Notes under the pieces: generated by a model
Told to the model about the DNA's origin: nothing
Database searches by the model: none
The model's input: only the letters and a program-made list of their open reading frames with translations
Shown: piece by piece, positions 1-5,195 of the stretch
Position numbering within the stretch: position 1 is the first letter of the stretch
Layout of the letters: each line of letters starts with the position of its first letter
Made by a program: the position numbers and the translations under genes
Assembly: GCA_015486905.1 (NCBI GenBank)
Contig: WFQV01000219.1
Coordinates: 1 to 5,603, forward strand
DNA from: Melioribacteraceae bacterium
GTDB lineage: Bacteria > Bacteroidota > Ignavibacteria > Ignavibacteriales > Melioribacteraceae
Direction: 5' to 3'
DNA: 5,603 bases

Positions 1-80
1 GTACTAATAGAAGTCCTTTTTCCATTTTCCCAATAAATAATTTGATAGTACGGACTTCTTTTTGTTTTAGATAGGTACAT
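1..80 (-). CDS. Probable tyrosine recombinase/integrase, N-terminal fragment (runs off left edge)
   Basis: An open frame on the minus strand starts with ATG at 80-78 and stays open to the window edge, giving 26 complete codons that begin MYLSKTKRSPYYQIIYWENG and continue KRTSIS. The start has a good ribosome binding site: AGGAGT lies opposite 88-93, with its GGAG core 8 bases from the ATG. The short, basic 'K-x-x-x-YYQIIYW-ENGKR-S-S' pattern resembles the N-terminal DNA-binding strands of phage-type tyrosine recombinases in Bacteroidota-like genomes. The catalytic domain is outside the window, so the R-H-R-Y residues cannot be checked. The neighbour 145 bases away is a tRNA gene, a usual target of such enzymes, which supports the call. 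It could instead be another small DNA-binding protein. The reading frame is clear; the family is an inference. Confidence 0.6.
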   Translation of the reverse strand, partial: MYLSKTKRSPYYQIIYWENGKRTSIS

Positions 81-87
81 AATTTTA

Positions 88-93
88 ACTCCT
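88..93 (-). promoter_or_regulatory. Ribosome binding site of the left-edge integrase-like gene
   Basis: The minus strand reads AGGAGT here, a near-consensus Shine-Dalgarno site. Its GGAG core (89-92) is 8 bases from the ATG at 80-78. It fixes the start of the truncated gene and is the main reason to treat that short frame as real. Confidence 0.65.
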
Positions 94-224
94 TTTTTTC
101 CTCTTTTACGTCCCAAAAAGTTCATACAAAAGTTCGTAAAAACTTTCCCGAAATATCAAAAGTCAGATGACCTTTTTAATAAAAATGTTTTTAAAAAAGC
201 CGTTTTTTTTATTATTTTTGCGGT

Positions 225-297
225 GCATCCTTAGCTCAGTTGGTAGAGCATCTGACTCTTAATCAGCAGGCCGGGGGTTCGAGTCCCCCAGGATGCA
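225..297 (+). tRNA. tRNA-Lys (anticodon CTT)
   Basis: A complete cloverleaf of 73 bases can be folded by hand. The acceptor stem is GCATCCT (225-231) with AGGATGC (290-296). U8 and A9 follow at 232-233. The D stem is GCTC (234-237) with GAGC (246-249). The anticodon arm spans 251-267 with loop CTCTTAA and anticodon CTT at 258-260, which reads AAG (Lys); its outermost pair, T251-C267, is a mismatch. The variable loop is 268-272. The T stem is GGGGG (273-277) with CCCCC (285-289) around the loop TTCGAGT. The discriminator is A297. The following bases are CAA, so CCA is not encoded and must be added after transcription. A terminator follows directly, so the gene is probably transcribed alone. 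Confidence 0.96.
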
Positions 298-300
298 CAA

Positions 301-325
301 AAGCCTTGTAAATCAAGGCTTTTTT
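301..325 (+). terminator. Rho-independent terminator after tRNA-Lys
   Basis: A perfect 8-bp stem, AAGCCTTG (301-308) with CAAGGCTT (314-321), encloses a 5-base loop and runs into a T tract at 320-325. It lies 3 bases after the tRNA, as expected for a terminator of a single-gene tRNA transcript. On the minus strand the same hairpin is followed by CTTTTG, so it may also act as a weaker stop for the converging protease operon, which ends at 411. Confidence 0.85.
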
Positions 326-341
326 AATGCCTAATTTTTTT

Positions 342-370
342 ACCCGGAATTCCGGATGGGGATTTCGGGT
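342..370. other. Intergenic hairpin between converging transcripts
   Basis: ACCCGGAA (342-349) pairs with TTTCGGGT (363-370) over 8 bp with one G-T wobble and a 13-base loop. On the plus strand the stem is followed by TTTTG, so it is at most a weak terminator in that direction. On the minus strand it is followed by a run of A, so it is not a standard terminator for the protease operon. A 12-bp perfect palindrome, CCGGAATTCCGG (344-355), overlaps the left arm and could form an alternative structure. Confidence 0.35.
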
Positions 371-410
371 TTTGTTAGGAATACTTGGAATTGGTAATGA
401 GGGAAATCGA

Positions 411-1298
411 TTATTTAGTTCGCCCTTTTTGAATTATTGTAGCATTGCCCTTATGATTTTCAACAACTTTAATAGCATTAGAGTTTTGGAACGTATGCAT
501 ATAAGCGTGATGTACTGTTAGAAGCAAATCTTGAAGTTTTTGGTCTTTTTCAAGCGACATAATTTTTAAACCGAGTTCCATTGCTTTTTCTTTGTGGATA
601 TGCCGTCCATGAGAGTAAGTTTCGTCAGGTTCCGACAAATATTTCAATATGGATTCTATTTTTTCATCTGCGTTTTTATCTGTTGAGAACATATTAACTT
701 TTAACCAATCTCTCGCTAACTGTTCCGACCACTTAATTGCATTCTCGCAAATTTTTAAAAATGTCGGCGGAAATTGTTGCAAACGAATTTTCCAGTATTC
801 AATATTTTTGTTTTCTTCCAAATCGTTTTTTGCCTCTCTAAATTCTTGGATAATTAACTTTGCGGGAATACCATTAAATTGAGGGTCAATTGGACCTAAG
901 TTTGACTGACTACCCATTACAATCTCCTTGGAAGCAAGGGCAACTAAAGTTCCGGCAGACATAGCTATTTGAGGAACAAAAACAATAATATCATTATTAA
1001 ACATCTTTAATAAGTAATCAACTATAGATTCAGTAGCAGCAACATTACCGCCTTGTGTGTGCAATATTAAGTCTAATCCTTTTGAACGATCTAAGCCATG
1101 TATCGCAGACATAAATAACTCTTTATCTGAATCGTGTATTGCGGTTGCTTCGTTCGGACGATTAAGAAATCCAGAATAGTAAGCGATAATGTTTCTTCTT
1201 CTGTAATTGTAAAGTTTCTTTAAATATTTTTTTCGTATAGCGTCAAGAGCAGAGGGATAGTTAGTAATTTCTTTGTATAGCTCGTTCCAGTTAGGCAT
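411..1298 (-). CDS. SDH-family (SDH_sah) ClpP-like serine protease
   Basis: This 295-residue protein has the signature of the 'serine dehydrogenase proteinase' family, a ClpP/crotonase-fold group of about this length. Residues 74-85 (GLDLILHTQGGN) form the strand and oxyanion-hole glycines. Residues 111-117 (IAMSAGT) carry the likely nucleophile Ser114. ASKEIVMGSQSNLGPIDPQ (122-140) is the typical following block. HGRHIHKEKAMELGL (230-244) matches the conserved late segment. No signal peptide or clear membrane helix is seen, so it is probably cytoplasmic. The natural substrate of this family is poorly known, and the name comes from one described activity. The ATG (1298-1296) lies inside the last codons of the upstream small gene, an 8-base overlap that includes that gene's stop, with no strong ribosome site of its own. 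Translation is therefore probably coupled. It converges on the tRNA gene and diverges from the restriction-modification gene. Family call is firm; cellular role unknown. Confidence 0.88.
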   Translation of the reverse strand: MPNWNELYKEITNYPSALDAIRKKYLKKLYNYRRRNIIAYYSGFLNRPNEATAIHDSDKELFMSAIHGLDRSKGLDLILHTQGGNVAATESIVDYLLKMFNNDIIVFVPQIAMSAGTLVALASKEIVMGSQSNLGPIDPQFNGIPAKLIIQEFREAKNDLEENKNIEYWKIRLQQFPPTFLKICENAIKWSEQLARDWLKVNMFSTDKNADEKIESILKYLSEPDETYSHGRHIHKEKAMELGLKIMSLEKDQKLQDLLLTVHHAYMHTFQNSNAIKVVENHKGNATIIQKGRTK

Positions 1299-1512
1299 TA
1301 TTGTAATTGGGCTTTTTCTGAGAGTCTATTGTTGTATATGTTTCAATATCTTCACCAAAGAAAAAAGAATAACCATCGTAAATTGGGTAAGGAATCTCTT
1401 TATTTTTCTCACCCCTTTTTTCAGAGATACCGTATTTTTTAAAAATTTTCTTTGCCTCTTCGTATATTTCGATTGCTTCCTTTGTGTCTTTATCTGTTAT
1501 TTTCTTTCCCAT
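1291..1512 (-). CDS. Small hypothetical protein, first gene of the protease operon
   Basis: A 73-residue, lysine- and glutamate-rich protein that I do not recognise. Residues 7-27 (DKDTKEAIEIYEEAKKIFKKY) look like one amphipathic helix. The second half, with IPYPIYDGYSFFFGEDIETYT, is aromatic-rich and the C-terminus is basic and polar. There is no signal peptide or membrane segment. The ATG at 1512-1510 has a GAGG ribosome site opposite 1518-1521, 5 bases away. Its stop lies 8 bases inside the downstream protease gene, so the two are almost certainly co-translated. The tight coupling suggests an adaptor, regulator or substrate of the protease, but this is inferred from context only. The site, the overlap and the codon structure support a real gene. 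Confidence 0.68.
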   Translation of the reverse strand: MGKKITDKDTKEAIEIYEEAKKIFKKYGISEKRGEKNKEIPYPIYDGYSFFFGEDIETYTTIDSQKKPNYNNA

Positions 1513-1542
1513 TTCAGCCTCGATATTTATTTTAACTTTCTT

Positions 1543-1571
1543 AATTTAATTAATGGGATTACAAATTGCAA
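1543..1571 (-). promoter_or_regulatory. Possible sigma70-like promoter for the small-gene/protease operon
   Basis: On the minus strand TTGCAA (1571-1566) and TAAATT (1548-1543) are separated by 17 bases, with 4 of 6 matches to each consensus box by eye. This would start transcription around 1536, leaving a leader of about 24 bases that contains the GAGG site before the ATG at 1512. The region is so AT-rich that chance matches are likely. If the host uses the Bacteroidota-type TTTG/TAnnTTTG promoter, this call fails. Confidence 0.28.
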
Positions 1572-1638
1572 ATTTTTTTTGTTCCATCGGAAATACGCCA
1601 AGCTTTATAAAATTTTCTCCTTTTACCAATAATCAATC

Positions 1639-1771
1639 GTAGGGGACGCCCCCGCATTTTGAGGGATTGCGTCCCCTACAACATGCAGATTAATAGCTCG
1701 TAGGGACAGCTCGTGAGCTGTCCCCGTGACGAGATGTAGGGACAACTCGCGAGTTGTCCCTACAAATTACG
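1639..1771 (+). repeat. Left copy of a 133-bp direct repeat flanking the restriction-modification gene
   Basis: Bases 1639-1771 align without gaps to 5037-5169, at a constant offset of 3398 bases, with 8 mismatches by hand count (about 94% identity). The two copies have the same orientation. They include the linkers between the palindromes, for example GCAGATTAATAGC, so this is a duplicated block and not only similar hairpins. Confidence 0.9.
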
Positions 1772-1817
1772 TTAATACTCAACGGGGCCGCAGGGACAAG
1801 TCGCGACTTGTCCCTAC
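1639..1817. repeat. Palindromic repeat cluster A (four hairpin units), REP/BIME-like
   Basis: Four inverted repeats lie in series upstream of the restriction-modification gene. Unit 1 (1639-1679) pairs GTAGGGGACGC with GCGTCCCCTAC around a 19-base interior holding a decayed second stem. Unit 2 (about 1700-1724) pairs GGGACAGCTC with GAGCTGTCCC. Unit 3 (1736-1763) is a perfect 28-bp palindrome with half-arm GTAGGGACAACTCG. Unit 4 (1790-1817) has half-arm GCAGGGACAAGTCG and a single mismatch in the second outermost pair. Bases 1639-1771 are repeated at 5037-5169. The structure and the adjacent RAYT gene point to transposase-mobilised REP-type repeats. With the flanking sequence this covers the gene-free stretch 1513-1920. 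No CRISPR-like equal spacers are present. Confidence 0.9.
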
Positions 1818-1908
1818 AGTTAGAAAAGCAAAGCATGTCTCCAGATGTTCCTCCCTGCCAACGGTTTTTTGTAACACAAAATTTCCTTAATTTAATGATT
1901 ATTAATTT

Positions 1909-1912
1909 AGGG
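1909..1912 (+). promoter_or_regulatory. Ribosome binding site of the restriction-modification gene
   Basis: AGGG at 1909-1912 lies 8 bases before the ATG at 1921 and supports that start. Another ATG at 1917-1919 overlaps but is out of frame. A possible -35 like TTGTAA (1869-1874) is present upstream, but no convincing -10 was found at the right distance. Confidence 0.5.
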
Positions 1913-1920
1913 TTTAATGC

Positions 1921-4900
1921 ATGATTAAAAAGCTTTTCCAAAATTACATTTCTTCCATTTCCAAGAAATTCTCCCACACGGAAACAAGCGAAATGGGCTA
2001 CAGATTAGATTTTGAATTACTTTTACAAGGAATTTTTGAAGAAATTAACGTTCACAGAATTGACCACGATCCCAAAGCGGTAGGAGGCAACAAGCCAGAT
2101 TTTATTGTGCTTAAAAATAGCATTCCTATTTTGTACATTGAAACTAAAGACATAGGCGTCTCTCTTGACAAGATTGAAAAATCCAACCAAATGAAAAGAT
2201 ACTTTGGGTACGCTAATTTGGTACTTACCGATTACGTTGAATTTCGCTTTTACAGAAACGGGCAACAATACGAAGAGCCTATTAAAATTGCCGAGTACGA
2301 CATTCGCACCCGCAAGATTACTCCACTTCCTGAAAATTATGAACACCTTGCAAAGTCTTTAATTGATTTTACCCAATCCTACAAAGAGCCGATTAAAAGC
2401 GGGCTTCATCTCGCTAAAATAATGGGAGGCAAAGCGCAAAGAATCAGAGACAATTTGCTTCATTTCCTTTCAATTGAATCGGAGAAAAATTCGGAAATAC
2501 TGAAGGTTTACAAAACGATTAAAAAACTGCTCGTTCACGATTTGAAGCCCGAAGCTTTTGCCGATATGTACGCGCAAACTTTGGTTTACGGACTTTTCGT
2601 CGCGCGGTATTTTGACGACACGCCGGAAAATTTTTCCAGAAGGGAAGCCCGCGACCTTGTTCCTCGCTCTAATCCGTTTTTGCGTCATTTCTTCGACCAC
2701 ATCACCGGTCCCGATTTTGACAAACGGCTTGAGTTTATTGTTGACGAGCTTTGCGAAGTCTTTTCTCACGCGGATGTGCCGGAACTAATGAAACAATATT
2801 TTCAAATAGACGAAACGGGAAGCGTTCACGAATCGCCCGACCCCGTAATTCATTTTTACGAAGATTTTCTGCGGGAGTACGACCCCGACTTGCGAAAGAA
2901 AATGGGCGCTTACTACACGCCTTTGGCGGTTGTGCGATTCATTGTGCGGGCTGTGGACTACTTGCTAAAAACAGAATTTAATTTATCGAAAGGTTTGGCG
3001 GATTCAACAAAATTGGAAGATGGCGCTCACAAAGTTCAAATTCTCGACCCGGCAACCGGCACGGGAACTTTCCTCAGCGCTGTTATTCGGGTTATTTACC
3101 AAAGGTTCAAAGAGAAGGGACAAACAGGCAGATGGCCCGCATACGTGCACTACGATTTGCTACCGCGCATTCACGGTTTTGAAATAATGATGGCGCCTTA
3201 CACAATTGCTCATCTAAAACTAAGCCTGGCTTTCAAAGCTACCGGCTTCCGCCATTTTAACCGTAGATTGGGAATTTACCTCACCAATGCATTGGAAGAA
3301 CCTCACAATTTTGATGACGATCTTTTTGCCGCTTTCGGTTTTGCCGAAAGTATTGCAGAAGAATCCAAAGAAGCAAATTTGATTAAAAGCGAAACGCCAA
3401 TTATGGTTGTGCTCGGCAACCCCCCTTACAGCGTGAGCTCCTCGAATAAAGGAAGGTTGATTACCGATTTAATTAAAGTTTACAAAGAGAATTTAAACGA
3501 AAGAAACATTCAGCCTCTTTCCGACGATTACATTAAATTCATTCGGTATGCCGAGCATTACATCGAAAAGAACGGCAGCGGAATTGTGGCGATGATTACA
3601 AACAACTCTTTCCTCGACGGTATTATTCACCGCCAAATGCGTAAACATTTACTGGAAACATTTGACGAAATTTACATCTTGGATTTGCACGGCAACGCTA
3701 AGAAAAAAGAGACCGCCCCCGATGGCGGCAAAGACGAGAACGTTTTCAACATTCAGCAAGGTGTCGCAATTTCAATCATGGTTAAAAAAGGAAATGCAAC
3801 TCCTCAAAATTTGCGAGATTCCTCGAAAAACAAAAAACTTGCTACAGTAAAATTTGCTGAGATTTACGGAAAGCGAGAAGAAAAGTTTAAAGTTTTGAAT
3901 GAAAATAAGTTAATTTCGATAGAATGGAAAGAATTAAAATTAATGAGTCCATATTTCTTCTTTACAGTTAAAAACTTTAGTGCAAAAATACTTTATGACA
4001 ACGGTTTTAAGGTAGAAAACTTATTTAGAGATTATGCTTCTGGTGTGGCTACCGCTAAAGATAGCTTCATTATTAAAAATACTGTTCAGGAGATAAAAGA
4101 ACTAAAAAGTAATTTTGAGAATTTTAGTAATGAAGAAATTGCACTTAAAAATAATTTGAAAATTAAAAAAGTCGAAGAAGTAAGAAATGATTTACCTAAT
4201 ATTCTTGAAGATTATTCTAAAATTCTCTATAGACCCTTTGATTTAAGATACTCACTCTATTCAGAAACAAGCGATGGGGTTTTTCAAAGACCCCGTGCTG
4301 AAATAATGAAGAATCTATTGAAAGATAATATTGCAATATTAACTTGTAAAAAACAATCAACATTTAATTTCCAACATATTTTTATTTCAAAAAACATTAC
4401 AGATCGTTGTGCTGTTTCTTTACAAACAAGCGAGGTGGGTTACCTTTTCCCCCTTTACCTTTATTTAGAAGACGGTACAAAAGTCCCGAATCTCAACAAA
4501 GAAATTTGGGACAGAATAAACGATAAAGTAGGAAAGACAGAGCCCGAAGAAATTTTAGATTACATTTACGCTGTTTTGCATTCGCCGACATACCGCGAGA
4601 AATACAAGGAGTTTTTGAAAATAGATTTTCCGAGAGTTCCTTGCCCAAAGGACAAAGAGACGTTTCGCAAATTGGTTAAATTGGGAACGGAGCTGCGTCA
4701 AATACATTTGCTTGAGTCTCCAAAAGTAAATGAGTTCATTACCACCTTTCCCCAAATGGGCTCGGACGTAGTCGAAAAAGTGAAATTTGAAAAAACAGCT
4801 GAGGGCTTTGGCAAGGTTTGGATTAACAACGAGCAATATTTTGGTAACGTACCGGAAGTTGCGTGGAGTTTTTACATCGGTGGTTACCAACCGGCGCAAA

Positions 4901-5028
4901 AATGGTTAAAAGACCGGAAGGGCCGCAAATTAACAAACGAGGACATTGAACATTACCAGAAAATCATCGTTGCCCTCACGGAAACAGACAGAATAATGAA
5001 AGAAATTAACAAAATAAATTTCATTTAA
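1921..5028 (+). CDS. Single-chain restriction-modification enzyme, type IIG / helicase-less type ISP-like (N6-adenine methyltransferase plus nuclease)
   Basis: This 1035-residue enzyme should both cut and methylate DNA in the cytoplasm. The N-terminus has a PD-(D/E)XK nuclease core: PD at 59-60, then ETK at 74-76 (likely Asp60, Glu74, Lys76). A helical linker follows, including ADMYAQTLVYGLFVARYFDD (214-233). The methyltransferase begins with GAYYTP (329-334, motif X), then LDPATGTGTFL (375-385, AdoMet-binding motif I), HGFEIMMAPY (418-427) and NPPY (500-503, catalytic motif IV of N6-adenine enzymes). Residues of about 620-840 are the presumed target-recognition region. The C-terminus, about 870-1028, with VWINNEQYFGNV (966-977) and FYIGGYQPAQKWLKDRKGR (984-1002), matches the type ISP C-terminal domain. 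True ISP enzymes are about 1570 residues and hold a helicase; no Walker motif is seen here. No separate R, M or S gene is present. All key motifs look intact. Palindrome clusters flank the gene on both sides. Confidence 0.9.
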   Translation: MIKKLFQNYISSISKKFSHTETSEMGYRLDFELLLQGIFEEINVHRIDHDPKAVGGNKPDFIVLKNSIPILYIETKDIGVSLDKIEKSNQMKRYFGYANLVLTDYVEFRFYRNGQQYEEPIKIAEYDIRTRKITPLPENYEHLAKSLIDFTQSYKEPIKSGLHLAKIMGGKAQRIRDNLLHFLSIESEKNSEILKVYKTIKKLLVHDLKPEAFADMYAQTLVYGLFVARYFDDTPENFSRREARDLVPRSNPFLRHFFDHITGPDFDKRLEFIVDELCEVFSHADVPELMKQYFQIDETGSVHESPDPVIHFYEDFLREYDPDLRKKMGAYYTPLAVVRFIVRAVDYLLKTEFNLSKGLADSTKLEDGAHKVQILDPATGTGTFLSAVIRVIYQRFKEKGQTGRWPAYVHYDLLPRIHGFEIMMAPYTIAHLKLSLAFKATGFRHFNRRLGIYLTNALEEPHNFDDDLFAAFGFAESIAEESKEANLIKSETPIMVVLGNPPYSVSSSNKGRLITDLIKVYKENLNERNIQPLSDDYIKFIRYAEHYIEKNGSGIVAMITNNSFLDGIIHRQMRKHLLETFDEIYILDLHGNAKKKETAPDGGKDENVFNIQQGVAISIMVKKGNATPQNLRDSSKNKKLATVKFAEIYGKREEKFKVLNENKLISIEWKELKLMSPYFFFTVKNFSAKILYDNGFKVENLFRDYASGVATAKDSFIIKNTVQEIKELKSNFENFSNEEIALKNNLKIKKVEEVRNDLPNILEDYSKILYRPFDLRYSLYSETSDGVFQRPRAEIMKNLLKDNIAILTCKKQSTFNFQHIFISKNITDRCAVSLQTSEVGYLFPLYLYLEDGTKVPNLNKEIWDRINDKVGKTEPEEILDYIYAVLHSPTYREKYKEFLKIDFPRVPCPKDKETFRKLVKLGTELRQIHLLESPKVNEFITTFPQMGSDVVEKVKFEKTAEGFGKVWINNEQYFGNVPEVAWSFYIGGYQPAQKWLKDRKGRKLTNEDIEHYQKIIVALTETDRIMKEINKINFI

Positions 5029-5036
5029 CCATCTTT

Positions 5037-5161
5037 GTAGGGGACGCCCCCGCATTTTGCGGGGTTGCGTCCCCCACAACAGGCAGATTAATAGCCCGTA
5101 GGGACAGCTCGTGAGCTGTCCCCGTGATGCGATGTAGGGACAACTCGCGAGTTGTCCCTAC
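5037..5161. repeat. Palindromic repeat cluster B (three hairpin units), REP/BIME-like
   Basis: The cluster starts 9 bases after the restriction-modification stop codon and ends 34 bases before the transposase ATG. Unit 1 (5037-5077) has an outer stem with one mismatch and a perfect inner stem, CCCCGC (5048-5053) with GCGGGG (5059-5064). Unit 2 (5098-5122) pairs GGGACAGCTC with GAGCTGTCCC. Unit 3 (5134-5161) is a perfect 28-bp palindrome with half-arm GTAGGGACAACTCG. Order, spacing and linkers match the first three units of cluster A. The fourth unit of cluster A is absent. Having no T tract, it is not a standard terminator, though the stable hairpins could protect or end the upstream mRNA. 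Confidence 0.9.
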
Positions 5162-5169
5162 GAATTACG
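5037..5169 (+). repeat. Right copy of the 133-bp direct repeat
   Basis: Partner of 1639-1771 in direct orientation. Homology stops after the AATTACG that follows the third palindrome. Recombination between the copies would remove 3398 bases, which hold the whole restriction-modification gene and leave one palindrome cluster. Confidence 0.9.
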
Positions 5170-5183
5170 GACAGAAAAATATA

Positions 5184-5188
5184 GGGTG
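5184..5188 (+). promoter_or_regulatory. Ribosome binding site of the RAYT gene
   Basis: GGGTG at 5184-5188 lies 7 bases before the ATG at 5196. It is a moderate site, and no in-frame start with a better one is seen between cluster B and this ATG. Confidence 0.45.
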
Positions 5189-5195
5189 AAACAAA

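Noticed and set aside
9..59. Inverted repeat AGAAGTCC / GGACTTCT followed by Ts, as a terminator on the plus strand
   Set aside because: The 35-base loop is long, and the region is read through by a minus-strand frame with a good ribosome site, so coding explains it better.
190..224. Bacteroidota-type promoter (TATTTTTG at 213-220) for the tRNA
   Set aside because: It matches TAnnTTTG but would start transcription at or inside the tRNA 5' end, and no matching -33 TTTG box was found at the right distance.
225..297. Duplicated tRNA 3' end as an attachment-site repeat within the window
   Set aside because: I looked for a second copy of the T-arm and acceptor sequence on both strands and saw none, so any partner site is outside.
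327..521. Plus-strand 64-codon open frame
   Set aside because: It overlaps the end of the protease gene in antisense and shows no family features.
1273..1632. Plus-strand 119-codon hydrophobic open frame
   Set aside because: It is antisense to the 73-residue gene, and its phenylalanine-rich sequence is what the complement of lysine- and glutamate-rich coding gives.
1639..1817. Repeat cluster as a CRISPR array
   Set aside because: The units are palindromes of differing inner sequence with short, unequal linkers that are themselves repeated elsewhere. There are no unique spacers and no cas genes.
1690..1977. Minus-strand 95-codon open frame
   Set aside because: Most of it is the palindromic repeats read in a stop-free phase, giving repeated peptides such as CRDKSRLVP, and it overlaps the start of the restriction-modification gene. 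No ribosome site or family match supports it.
2023..2981. Several open frames of about 75-110 codons in other frames within the restriction-modification gene
   Set aside because: They are shadows of a well-supported long gene, with no own start signals or recognisable domains.
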